This document shows, piece by piece, positions 1 through 6,339 of a stretch of 24,773 nucleotides of DNA (positions are counted from its first letter, which is position 1; every line of letters begins with the position of its first letter). A program made the position numbers and the translations under genes. The stretch lies in the IMG/VR virus record IMGVR_UViG_3300033141_006171, positions 1 to 24,773 of that record. One strand, 5' to 3'. Origin of the DNA: a virus. Below the pieces are notes generated by a model, which saw only the letters and a list, made by a program, of their open reading frames with translations, did no database searches and was not told the origin of the DNA.

Positions 1-26
1 TTGAGCAACCTAACCTCTTTGAACAT
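1..26 (-). CDS. Start of a leftward gene cut by the window edge
   Basis: Only the first eight codons are visible (MFKEVRLL), starting at an ATG at 24-26. An AGGGGG ribosome site lies 8 nt upstream, in the same style as the other leftward genes nearby. The gene follows the 77-aa gene at 59-292 in the same direction, so the two are probably cotranscribed. No function can be assigned. The call rests only on the ribosome site, the start codon and the open frame. Confidence 0.4.
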
Positions 27-58
27 ACGCGCATCCCCCTGGATTAAGCTTGTATAAA

Positions 59-292
59 TTAAGACGCCTGCAGGACATTAAGCGCCTTTTCCAGGCGCCC
101 TATAACGTCCAGATATACAGGCGCATCCACGCGCCCGCGCTCTGCTACCTCCTCAGCTACCAGCAGAGCCTTCCCCATTATAACCCGCGCATACATCTCC
201 TCCGCCGCGTACGCGGATATGGAGGAGATAGCAACACGCAAAAGCCGAAGCTCCTGCGCGATATCCGCAAACTTCGACTTGCGCTTCTTCAT
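59..292 (-). CDS. Small helical protein of unknown function (77 aa)
   Basis: I do not recognise the family. The protein opens with a basic stretch (MKKRKSKFAD). The rest is rich in Ala, Leu, Glu and Arg and looks fully alpha-helical, with hydrophobic heptads that could form a short coiled coil. I chose the ATG at 290-292, preceded by GGGGGTG; a GTG directly before it in frame is an alternative. It lies between the stem-loop array on its upstream side and the start of another leftward gene downstream. There are no cysteines, signal peptide or membrane segment. Confidence 0.55.
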   Translation of the reverse strand: MKKRKSKFADIAQELRLLRVAISSISAYAAEEMYARVIMGKALLVAEEVAERGRVDAPVYLDVIGRLEKALNVLQAS

Positions 293-298
293 CACGCA

Positions 299-399
299 CC
301 CCCGGATTTATGCAGGATATAAAACCGCCTCGCGCACGCGCTGGCCGAAATTTGCCCCGGATATACACGGGATATAAACGGCCCGCACGCGCACGCGCC
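299..399. repeat. Two imperfect tandem copies of a 43-45 nt GC-rich unit
   Basis: Two units start with CCCCGGAT (299 and 355), share the word GGATATAAA (315-323 and 370-378) and end in alternating CGCGCACGCGC. They lie directly upstream of the leftward gene starting at 292, so they could carry its control signals. On the minus strand the shared word reads TTTATATCC, which is AT-rich enough to be part of a -10 region. No clear -35 box is seen. Confidence 0.5.
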
Positions 400-436
400 C
401 ACACACCGACGCCTAAGTTAGGCCCACCGCACAATG

Positions 437-453
437 TTAGGAGAGCCTAACTT
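437..453. promoter_or_regulatory. Operator-like site TTAGGAGAGCCTAACTT
   Basis: This 17-nt word matches the site at 20339-20355 (TTAGGTTAGCCTAACTT) at 15 of 17 positions. The other copy lies at the predicted transcription start of the portal promoter. The core TTAGG...CCTAA is a dyad, as expected for a dimeric repressor. The sequence just before it (AAGTTAGGCC at 415-424) can also pair with the right half. Function is inferred from position and repetition only. Confidence 0.4.
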
Positions 454-463
454 TTCCGGCACA

Positions 464-678
464 GAGTTTGCTTCCGACACTAAAGCAAACTCCATACCGG
501 CATGGTTTTTGCTATGCTCAAACGTACGCATATCTATCTGAGCATAGCTACGAAAACGCCTGTAACCAGGCCAAATTTCGCTGTACAGCTACGTTTTCAC
601 ATGTAGACGTGTCTACATGCCTGCACGCGAAAAACGTAGCTTAGAGGCGGAATTTGACGCCTTTACAGGCGTTTTTCG
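464..678. repeat. Array of three consecutive inverted repeats
   Basis: Stem 1 is GAGTTTGCTT (464-473) with AAGCAAACTC (483-492), a perfect 10 bp. Stem 2 is GCTATGCTCA (511-520) with TGAGCATAGC (539-548), also a perfect 10 bp. The third is an imperfect palindrome of about 128 nt (551-678) centred on CATGTAGAC-GT-GTCTACATG (600-619). Its outer arms pair CGAAAACGCCTGTAA with its inverse near 663-678, and its middle arms pair AGCTACGTTTTC with GAAAAACGTAGCT. With the 100 nt around it this stretch has no gene. It could be a structured RNA, an origin or a recombination site. Confidence 0.65.
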
Positions 679-695
679 CATTTCACTGTACATAA

Positions 696-738
696 AAAAA
701 GCCCACGTCCGCGTATCACTTCTAGACGTAGGCTTTTT
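696..738 (-). terminator. Rho-independent terminator of the leftward 772-1906 group
   Basis: AAAAAGCCCACGTC (696-709) pairs with GACGTAGGCTTTTT (725-738), leaving a 15-nt loop. Transcribed leftward, the hairpin is followed by a run of Ts, and its single irregular pair is a G-U. It sits 34 nt past the stop of the 235-aa gene. The A-run on the other side would let it act in both directions. Confidence 0.75.
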
Positions 739-771
739 CAGGGAAAACGCTGAAGAGCTTGGGACAATGGT

Positions 772-1479
772 TTAGTTGTTAGCTTGTTTCTGTTCCTGGA
801 TCGTTTTCAATATCTCCAGGAATTCGGATGCCAACATCTTAAAACGGATGGTGTCGGAAGTTTTGCCCGACTTGCTTTGAGCTCGCTGACCGCTTTTCGA
901 TCGCGGCCCAACCCACCCCAGGAATTTCCTGCCGTTCTTGGTGACGCCTACGATAGCCGTACGGCCGTCAAGAGTGGTTTCGGCATGGGTTTCGGCCGAA
1001 CGAAAGCGTTCAAGTACCCATTTCACTCCCCCGGCGTCAAGCCTAAACAAGACAACTTTAGGCTTGCCGTCAGGGACCTCGATGACTGCAAGCTCATTGC
1101 CCTTGACCTTGATCCTGACAACGCGCTTCGTCTTCAAGACCTTGGTCACATCTATCTCAGGATGAGCAAAGAGCTCATCCTTGCCCTCTTTCGTATCATA
1201 GAGACCCCTTAACAAAACGTTTGCCCTGAGATTTTGCTCGACACCTTCGATCTCGGTTTCGATCTCGTTCAGATCGAGATCGAACAGATCGAACTGCACC
1301 TCAGGAGTCTCTTCAGCCTGCACTTCAGCCTGCACCTCAGGAGTCTCGGTGGTTTCAGCAGTCTGAACCACAGCCTCTTCAGTCTCGGCAGGCATGGTCT
1401 CGTCAGCCTGGGCAACTTCAGCCTGCACATCAGTCTCGACAGGCCTGACCTTTTTGCGATTGCGCTTGGACTTGGACAT
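772..1479 (-). CDS. Unknown protein with acidic low-complexity N-terminus (235 aa)
   Basis: I do not recognise the family. Residues 1-13 are very basic (SKSKRNRKKVR). Residues 14-80 are acidic and repetitive, with recurring TPEVQAEVQAEE and FDLFDLDLNEIETEIE units, and are probably disordered. The remaining 150 residues look folded, with alternating beta strands (RVVRIKVKGNELAVIEV, KVVLFRLDAG) and a basic region near 190-210 rich in Lys, Arg and Ser. The ATG has an AGGGGGAG ribosome site 4 nt upstream. It is the last gene before the terminator at 696-738. A nucleic-acid-binding role is possible from charge alone. Confidence 0.7.
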   Translation of the reverse strand: MSKSKRNRKKVRPVETDVQAEVAQADETMPAETEEAVVQTAETTETPEVQAEVQAEETPEVQFDLFDLDLNEIETEIEGVEQNLRANVLLRGLYDTKEGKDELFAHPEIDVTKVLKTKRVVRIKVKGNELAVIEVPDGKPKVVLFRLDAGGVKWVLERFRSAETHAETTLDGRTAIVGVTKNGRKFLGWVGPRSKSGQRAQSKSGKTSDTIRFKMLASEFLEILKTIQEQKQANN

Positions 1480-1494
1480 GTTCTCCCCCTGTTT

Positions 1495-1710
1495 TTAGTT
1501 ATGGTTGTCTACCAGGGCAACGATCGCCTTTAGATTTGCCCTGGTTAAGGGACGGACAACGTCAAAGCTGGACAGTCCTATGCAGGCATGCGCCTGCTTC
1601 GATGATGTCCACTTGACGTCAACGTTTTCCACTTGCCCTCGCGAAAAGCTTAGCGTAGCGATCACTGCTACGTTTTCAGAGGGCAAGTCAAGGAGAACTC
1701 TCTTAAGCAT
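1495..1710 (-). CDS. Small unknown protein (71 aa)
   Basis: The start is the ATG at 1708-1710, chosen because GGGGGAG lies about 7 nt upstream; the frame stays open a little further. Predicted content is mostly beta strand (LLDLPSENVAVIATLSFS, ENVDVKW) followed by a helix (LTRANLKAIVALVDNHN). No family is recognised. Two perfect 10-bp inverted repeats lie inside the coding region (1511-1545 and 1631-1688), which is unusual and leaves some doubt that coding is the main role of this stretch. It sits between two genes of the same strand, with gaps under 20 nt. Confidence 0.5.
   Translation of the reverse strand: MLKRVLLDLPSENVAVIATLSFSRGQVENVDVKWTSSKQAHACIGLSSFDVVRPLTRANLKAIVALVDNHN
1511..1688. 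repeat. Two perfect 10-bp hairpins inside a small gene
   Basis: ACCAGGGCAA (1511-1520) pairs with TTGCCCTGGT (1536-1545). ACTTGCCCTC (1631-1640) pairs with GAGGGCAAGT (1679-1688). The second encloses a nested CGTAGC/GCTACG stem (1654-1659, 1667-1672) and a GAAAA/TTTTC pair. GCAGGC-ATGC-GCCTGC lies between them near 1579-1594. The word GGGCAA recurs in the hairpin at 2392-2412. Confidence 0.6.
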
Positions 1711-1729
1711 TTCGCGTCTCCCCCCCCCG

Positions 1730-1906
1730 TCAATCGTAATCAAGGTAAATCATTCGCGAGAGCCGATCAAGTAGCTCAGAGAGCAACTTGTGATCCGTTT
1801 GCTCGACATCGAATATCGTGACCCGGATGTCTTTCCCAACCACTCTTATTTCCCATACAGGGAATTCAAGTGATCCTCTCTCTTCCGTTTGTTGAATCCG
1901 CAACAT
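1730..1906 (-). CDS. Small unknown protein (58 aa)
   Basis: The open frame extends to 2020, but the ATG at 1904-1906 has a strong AGGGGGAG site 6 nt upstream, the same arrangement as the two genes that follow, so I start it there. The protein is strand-rich at first (LEFPVWEIRVVGKDIRVTIFD), then a helix (LLSELLDRLSRMI), with an acidic end. No family is recognised. It is the first gene of a three-gene leftward group (1906 to 772). The extension upstream contains an 18-nt perfect palindrome (1970-1987), which also argues against coding there. Confidence 0.5.
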   Translation of the reverse strand: MLRIQQTEERGSLEFPVWEIRVVGKDIRVTIFDVEQTDHKLLSELLDRLSRMIYLDYD

Positions 1907-2450
1907 CGCGCACTCCCCCTGTCCAAGTCCAAGCTCTTCAGCGCTTTCCCTTAGTGGACAGATTTTAGCCATCCCTTGCAAGGGATGAGGCCCCAAGACC
2001 GCGACAAGGTATCTGTCCACCTTGGGGGAAAGCTATGTTAGGGGATTTAACCTCGACAACCTTGCTCATCGTTAGGGAGTCTTACCTTTGCCTTGCACTC
2101 CCGTTGCCCTATGTAACGAAGCATGGACAGTGCTTCGCATTTTCGGTGTGTGGGATGCTGCCGGTCATAGCACTGAACAGTGCTATGACGTGTATCTTTA
2201 CATCTATCTGTTTCAGCTCAGCTCATAGCTGAACAGCTTTCATCCACAGACAGACGCCTATGAACAGCCTGGAAAACAGGCGCTATTCATAGGTACCAAT
2301 CCCACAGTGACCCATAGGTCACGCTGAGCAGGCAACCACAGACTAGAACGCCTGAAAGTTGCCATGCGGTTGTCTGTTTGTCATAGAACGTGGGCAAGTG
2401 GACAGCTTGCCCTGTCTGAACCTATGTTGACGGTGCTAAAGATATGAAAA
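1907..2450. repeat. Non-coding hairpin cluster with TGGACAG/TGAACAG loops
   Basis: No convincing gene is present. Hairpins include CGAAGCA-TGGACAG-TGCTTCG (2117-2137), CATAGCAC-TGAACA-GTGCTATG (2166-2187), CCTATGAACAGCCTG with its imperfect inverse (2257-2293), GTGACC-CATA-GGTCAC (2307-2322) and GGGCAAG-TGGACAG-CTTGCCC (2392-2412). An 18-nt palindrome CATCCCTTGCAAGGGATG lies at 1970-1987. The first and last of these hairpins have the same 7-bp stem, 7-nt loop design with the same loop. The region lies upstream of the leftward 1906 gene, so it may be its leader or control region. Confidence 0.65.
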
Positions 2451-3029
2451 AACATCCACAAAATCAATTTTGCCCTCATCGTAACTTCAGCAAAAACAGC
2501 TACTTAGGTGTGGGAATTTTCGTGAATTTGTCAAGCTCCTAATTTTCGCTTGCAAGTAGTTGATTTTTCGAAAGTTACGTTGTCAAGAATTTGCTTCTGA
2601 AAAGGTGAAAAAAATGAAGTTTTTTTAGGCTTGCAACTATGTGTTTTTGCTTATCTTAGCCTTATCCTTAGTGAAAACACCCGCTTACAGGCGTTGCGTA
2701 AGTGTAGCAAAAACACATATTTAGGTTATTTGTCTAAGAAAAAATGTTTTTGTTCCATAGGCAAGCGGAATTTTACTCATATCGGGATTTTTGGGTAATC
2801 GTTGTCGAAAAGTTGCATCAGACGTCAAGACAACGATCAACTTTTGGATCAACTTTGGCTTGGGTGTGGCTTGGGTATGGGTTGGGTGTAGGTTTAGGCA
2901 TAGCTTAGGTATGGACTATGTGTAGACCAGGCATGGACAGATAGACACCTATGCCTATTTTTTGGCATGGAAATTGCTGGGTGAACCGAACCGGTGTGAT
3001 ATTCCGGCTATTTTTCCTCGTTTTCACTC
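2451..3029. other. AT-rich and G-rich non-coding stretch
   Basis: No gene is seen. A perfect 14-bp inverted repeat (TATGTGTTTTTGCT at 2638-2651 and its inverse at 2706-2719) spans an inner CTTAC/GTAAG stem. A G-rich run of repeated GGCTTGGGTGT-like words follows (2856-2930), with four GGG tracts at 2862-2886. AGGCAT/ATGCCT (2929-2956) followed by ATTTTTT resembles a weak rightward terminator. Nothing identifies a promoter with confidence. Confidence 0.5.
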
Positions 3030-3560
3030 TAACATATTACTGCTATATAGCATACTTCATATTACTGCTAGATAGCATGCTCCGCTGTCTATCGTAGCGT
3101 GCTGTCTACAGTGTGTATCTTCGTGTATCCTCTCTGTGGCAGTGCGTATCTTTGTGTGTCGTTTCTATAGCGTAGCGTGCTCTATGCAGGTAGGATAGTG
3201 GTGGTAGGCTGTCTAGCGTAGTGTGCTGCCTGGCGTAGCATGCTATCTAGCACGCTTTACTATATAGCAAAGCGTGCTGTCTATAGTATGTATCCTCTCT
3301 GGGGGGGGTAGAGCGGACTTCGGCTACCGTGAAGTTACGGTAGCTCTACGGTAGCTCTAGTGTATGTCTTCGTGTGTCTGCTCTGTGTGGATAGAATAGC
3401 TGTAGCGTGCCGTCTAGTGTAGTGCGCTGTCTATCGTCTCTGTGTAGGTAGGACGGTAGCTTTATGGTAGCTCTCTAGCACGTAGTGCAGTGTGCTGTAT
3501 GCTATTGTGCCATCCGTGCTGGTGCGTAGTAGCGTGCTATCCGCGGTAGCTCTACGGTGC
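3030..3560. repeat. Degenerate repeat array of GTAGCGTGCT/GGTAGCTCTA words
   Basis: The array opens with two tandem 25-nt units (3033-3057 and 3058-3082, starting CATATTACTGCTA). It then continues as a decayed series of words such as GTAGCGTGCT, CTGTCTA and GTATCCTCTCT. From 3324 the word GGTAGCTCTA is repeated, including a GCTACCGT/ACGGTAGC hairpin (3324-3345). CGATAGCTCTA recurs past the tRNA at 3664-3690. No gene lies in this stretch. It is downstream of the leftward accessory block and could mark a replication or recombination region. Confidence 0.6.
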
Positions 3561-3566
3561 TGGTAG

Positions 3567-3638
3567 TGCCCCCAGGAGGAGTCGAACCTCCGCTCTAGGA
3601 TCGAAAATCCTAGGTCCTAACCACTAGACGATGGGGGC
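3567..3638 (-). tRNA. tRNA-Glu (anticodon UUC)
   Basis: The 72-nt cloverleaf folds cleanly on the minus strand: acceptor GCCCCCA/TGGGGGC with discriminator A, a 3-bp D stem around TAGTGGTTAG, anticodon stem TAGGA/TCCTA with loop TTTTCGA, and T arm GGAGG-TTCGACT-CCTCC. Loop positions 34-36 read TTC, giving Glu. Position 37 is G, where A is usual. The 3' CCA is not encoded. The gene lies at the 3' end of the leftward accessory block, and its 5' end is 2 nt from the palindrome at 3641-3660. Confidence 0.92.
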
Positions 3639-3640
3639 AT

Positions 3641-3660
3641 TTTTTGCAGACCTGCAAAAA
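3641..3660. repeat. Dispersed palindrome TTTTTGCAG-AC-CTGCAAAAA, copy 1
   Basis: A perfect 9-bp palindrome with a 2-nt centre, 2 nt upstream of the tRNA-Glu gene. The same design recurs at 5978-5999, 14141-14164 and 22613-22630 with different central bases, so the arms are conserved and the centre is not. It could be an operator or a small hairpin terminator. Confidence 0.7.
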
Positions 3661-3692
3661 TACACGATAGCTCTACGATAGCTCTACGGTAT

Positions 3693-4445
3693 CTAGGCTC
3701 CGTCTAGATCTAACTTTAGCTGAGCGGCCTCAGCGCTGATTCTCCTTTTAGCAATCTCGCAATACTCCTCCGATATTTCTATACCGATCCACCGGCGGCC
3801 TAATTGCTCACAGGCTACGGCAGTGGTTCCAGAACCTATAAACGGATCTAAAACTATATCACCGGTAGCAGTGTTATTCTCTATAAGCCACCTCAATAGA
3901 TAAACAGGCTTTTCAGTAGGATGATACAGCCGGCCAGGAGGCACTCGGCGGCAGTCTATTACATCCGGTAAACGCTGCCGAAAGGCATGCTCCTCTAAAG
4001 GATAAAACAATATACCTTCCCACATCCTGCCGTACTCATGCGCCAGATCACCAGCAGTCCAACTATTTTTTACCCACACAATGAAAGACTTCGGCCTATC
4101 CTCGCAACCTAGTCCGCCTACTTCAGCTCCTACTTCAGCTCCCACTCTAGCTCCTAAATCTATAAGGTTCTCCCACCTGCAAAAAACGAATACGGCCTTC
4201 CTAGCCAGCCTTTTTAAAAGCGCTATAATTTCACTAGGAAACCGCTCATCATTAGCTATAAATCCAAACGGATTCTCCTCTTTATAGCGGTTGCTGCGAT
4301 AACGCATACCATACGGAGGATCAGTAACTACTAAATCTACACTCTTAGGCTCCAGCCGCGGCAGTACCTCCAAACAATCTCCGCAATACAATACCCCTAA
4401 ATCCGTGCGGAAATATTCACGCGCCGGGATGTCCACCGACTTCAC
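3693..4445 (-). CDS. DNA methyltransferase, DPPY type (likely N6-adenine)
   Basis: This 250-aa protein transfers a methyl group from S-adenosylmethionine to a DNA base. Catalytic motif IV is TDPPYGMRY near residues 40-50, and the cofactor motif I is VLDPFIGSGTTAVACEQLGR near 205-225. Motif IV before motif I is the beta-class order. DPPY favours N6-adenine as the target. A GTG start (4443-4445) follows TAGGAG. It resembles the second methyltransferase at 13086-13850, nearly identical over motif I. No partner restriction enzyme is seen, so it is probably an orphan enzyme that protects or marks phage DNA. The TnpB element lies just upstream. Confidence 0.9.
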   Translation of the reverse strand: MKSVDIPAREYFRTDLGVLYCGDCLEVLPRLEPKSVDLVVTDPPYGMRYRSNRYKEENPFGFIANDERFPSEIIALLKRLARKAVFVFCRWENLIDLGARVGAEVGAEVGGLGCEDRPKSFIVWVKNSWTAGDLAHEYGRMWEGILFYPLEEHAFRQRLPDVIDCRRVPPGRLYHPTEKPVYLLRWLIENNTATGDIVLDPFIGSGTTAVACEQLGRRWIGIEISEEYCEIAKRRISAEAAQLKLDLDGA

Positions 4446-4495
4446 GCTCTCCTACCCCCACGTTTCGTAAATCCAAAAAGCACTACCTCCGACCT

Positions 4496-4640
4496 TTGGC
4501 ACTCCGCACGGCTAAGGCCATGGGATTCTTGGGTGGCTCCAGGCGATCCATTTCTGTCCGCCCTTCATCGCCCCCAAGTTCGGGGCTGTGCCATCAGCCC
4601 ATCCTGAGCCAGGTCGTATAGACGCTCAGGCAACCATCCT
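4496..4640 (-). ncRNA. Probable omega RNA (TnpB guide RNA scaffold)
   Basis: TnpB proteins use an RNA made from the 3' end of tnpB and the right end of the element, with the guide taken from flanking DNA. Here 130 nt with several stems lie between the tnpB stop and the conserved end motif at 4496-4515, including GAGC/GCTC pairing near 4600-4630 and GCCCCGAACTTGGGGGC near 4570-4590. If the model holds, the guide starts near 4495 and reads leftward into the methyltransferase leader. Exact ends are inferred. Confidence 0.5.
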
Positions 4641-5693
4641 GTTACCAGATGGTTCAGGTGCTCTCAAGATGTTCAAGATGTTGAGTGCACCCACCCGATC
4701 CCGGTGGGATCGGAATCCACACCTGCAGACGTACATTCGGTCTCTGGCCTTATTGCGTACTCCACATACAGGACAGGCTTGGGAAGTATAGGCAGGGTCT
4801 ACATATTCTACGCCAATACCCACAAGCTTGGCCTTATATTCGATGAACGAGGCCAGGCGATAGAACGACCATGAGTGCAACGAACGGTTGTTTTTACGAC
4901 TTTTTCGTGTCGCCGACCGGATATTAGCAAGCTTCTCCAGACGGATAACAGAGACGCCCTCTTGGAGGGCAAAGTTGACAATAGCACGAGACAGCTTATG
5001 ATCCTGATCCCGCATCCAACGCTGTTCCTTGTTCTTTGACTTCTTGATAGCGTTCAGTTTCTTGGCCTTGCCCAGCTTCCTGCGGCGGGCAAAATGACGG
5101 CGCCGGACGTATTTCCGCTGACGTCCATTTCCAAAAAAGCGGGTCTTGCCTGTAGAGGTGACGGCTACAGCGGGAACCTTGATCCCAAGGTCTATACCCA
5201 TTACTTCACCTCCGGGCTTCGGACGCGCTTCTTCGACCTCCACAGGTATCTGAGCAAACCACTTGCCCGACTTCTGGACGATCCGCAGGGTTCCCAAATG
5301 GCCCCGAAGCTTCTCCCGGTGGTGAGCCTGGATCGAGGCTCTGACACGAATTCGGGTGGACTTGCCCTCAATCCACAAGGGAAAAGAAATGGTGTCTTCG
5401 CCTACCCGGTAGTTTTGATTGTTCCAAAAACACACCGGCTTTTTCAGGATGGGCACTCTACCTAGCTTCTTAGACTTACGGAAGACACTATAGGCATCTC
5501 GAACAGCCTGCGACTTAACCGCAGACGGGAGCGGCGCTTGGACTGTCCGGCTGGTAGGCCGATGCCATTCTCCAAGTTCTACAGCCTGTGCCACAATCCG
5601 GTTGACCGTCTGGATGTAGGCCTGGGTTGCATGCCGCAACCAAGCTCCTTGCTCAAAAGTCGGACAAAGCTTGATGTTAAGAGTGAGATTCAT
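4626..5693 (-). CDS. tnpB: TnpB RNA-guided endonuclease (IS605 OrfB family)
   Basis: A full-length 355-aa protein. The split RuvC active site is complete: D168 in GIDLGIKVPAVAV, E253 in IRLEKLANIR and D332 in HRDRVGALNI. A zinc ribbon starts with CPVCG (C307, C310), but the second pair is C323-R-C325, one residue shorter than the usual CxxC. TnpB enzymes cut DNA matched by an omega RNA guide and help the element persist. The family also includes the ancestors of Cas12. The ATG at 5691-5693 lacks a strong ribosome site. It is flanked by phage genes on the same strand and probably read through by the accessory operon. Confidence 0.92.
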   Translation of the reverse strand: MNLTLNIKLCPTFEQGAWLRHATQAYIQTVNRIVAQAVELGEWHRPTSRTVQAPLPSAVKSQAVRDAYSVFRKSKKLGRVPILKKPVCFWNNQNYRVGEDTISFPLWIEGKSTRIRVRASIQAHHREKLRGHLGTLRIVQKSGKWFAQIPVEVEEARPKPGGEVMGIDLGIKVPAVAVTSTGKTRFFGNGRQRKYVRRRHFARRRKLGKAKKLNAIKKSKNKEQRWMRDQDHKLSRAIVNFALQEGVSVIRLEKLANIRSATRKSRKNNRSLHSWSFYRLASFIEYKAKLVGIGVEYVDPAYTSQACPVCGVRNKARDRMYVCRCGFRSHRDRVGALNILNILRAPEPSGNRMVA

Positions 5694-5736
5694 ACGTTTT
5701 TAGAGATCAAACACGAAATAGCCCTGAGCATAACCA

Positions 5737-6321
5737 TCACCTCGCTACCTGCAAAATCGCCTGTGCTCTGCCGTTTTCATGGTGAATAACTATCGATGGA
5801 GGTTGCCACTGCTCCGCTAAATTCTTCGCATACTGCAACGCATCGCGCTTTTCGGCGAAAATCCGGTACACCGTCAAAGAACCTTCGCGCTTCACGGCCC
5901 ATTTTCCGCCTACAGAGATCACGTGCAACCGCCGATGAGCCTCCCTATCATACTCCGACCGCCTCAAGGCGGCTTTAATTTTTACAGATCTGCAAAAATC
6001 ATCATCGGATGCGCGTGATTTCGTCTCGTTTTTGGAAATTTTACGCTCTAAATCATCGATTTTTGCCTGTAAAGCCGCTAATTTCGCACTAAATTCCTCG
6101 GCAATCTCGCCTAAAAGCCCTTTAGACCGACCGGCGGCGGCTTTTTCAGAGCGGTCTCCGCTTTTTACCGCCTCCGGAGCAAAATTTTTCATAAAATTCC
6201 AAAAAGCCCGGCTGCAATCAGGACACAAATAGCCTATAACCTGCGATTCACCCTCGATGTGCAGGAACTTCACGCCTTTAAGTAAGTCTACATTACGCCC
6301 ACACCCCAAACAACTAAACAT
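5737..6321 (-). CDS. Zinc-ribbon, coiled-coil, DUF2188-like protein (194 aa)
   Basis: Three parts are visible. Residues 1-40 carry two CxxC pairs (CLGCG and CPDC), a likely zinc ribbon. Residues 70-105 form a coiled coil (LLGEIAEEFSAKLAALQAKI). The C-terminal 55 residues (ISVGGKWAVKREGS ... VIHHENGRAQ) resemble DUF2188, a small fold of unknown role in which a GW-like strand and a terminal HxxxGR segment are typical. An imperfect copy of the dispersed TTTTTGCAG palindrome lies inside the gene (5978-5999). The gene precedes the TnpB element in the leftward operon. Function is not known. Confidence 0.75.
   Translation of the reverse strand: MFSCLGCGRNVDLLKGVKFLHIEGESQVIGYLCPDCSRAFWNFMKNFAPEAVKSGDRSEKAAAGRSKGLLGEIAEEFSAKLAALQAKIDDLERKISKNETKSRASDDDFCRSVKIKAALRRSEYDREAHRRLHVISVGGKWAVKREGSLTVYRIFAEKRDALQYAKNLAEQWQPPSIVIHHENGRAQAILQVAR
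5978..5999. repeat. Dispersed palindrome copy 2, inside a gene
   Basis: ATTTTTACAG-AT-CTGCAAAAAT has a single arm mismatch (A5984 against C5993). Its position within the DUF2188-like coding region is unexpected for an operator or terminator. Confidence 0.55.
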
Positions 6322-6339
6322 TTTTGTTACCCCCTGCCC

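Larger units (their letters stand above)
4496..5693 (-). mobile_element. TnpB-only element with IS200/IS605-like right end
   Basis: The element holds an apparently intact tnpB and, past its stop, a right-end-like sequence. On the minus strand this reads GAATCCCATGGCCTTAGCC then GTGCGGAGTGCCAA, close to the conserved IS605 right-end hairpin (GAATCCC...GGCTTTAGCC...GGGAGTGTCAA). No TnpA (Y1 transposase) is present, so any movement would need one in trans. The left boundary is uncertain: a TTGAT word at 5706-5710 on the minus strand matches the known target motif of ISDra2, but it is only 12 nt from the start codon. Coding GC content looks higher than that of neighbouring genes, consistent with transfer. 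Confidence 0.75.

Noticed and set aside
153-434. Leftward frame of 93 codons overlapping the 77-aa gene
   Set aside because: It covers the GC-rich tandem repeat, is rich in Gly, Arg and Ala, and has no ribosome site at its start.
2035-2232. Rightward frame of 65 codons
   Set aside because: It runs through the hairpins at 2117-2187, has no ribosome site, and the translation is low-complexity with no sensible fold.
4588-4791. Rightward frame across the TnpB 3' end
   Set aside because: It overlaps the zinc-ribbon coding region and right end of the element and has no ribosome site.
5706-5710. TTGAT as the exact left boundary of the TnpB element
   Set aside because: The word matches the ISDra2 motif, but it would leave only 12 nt of left end before the start codon, and a 5-nt match is common by chance.
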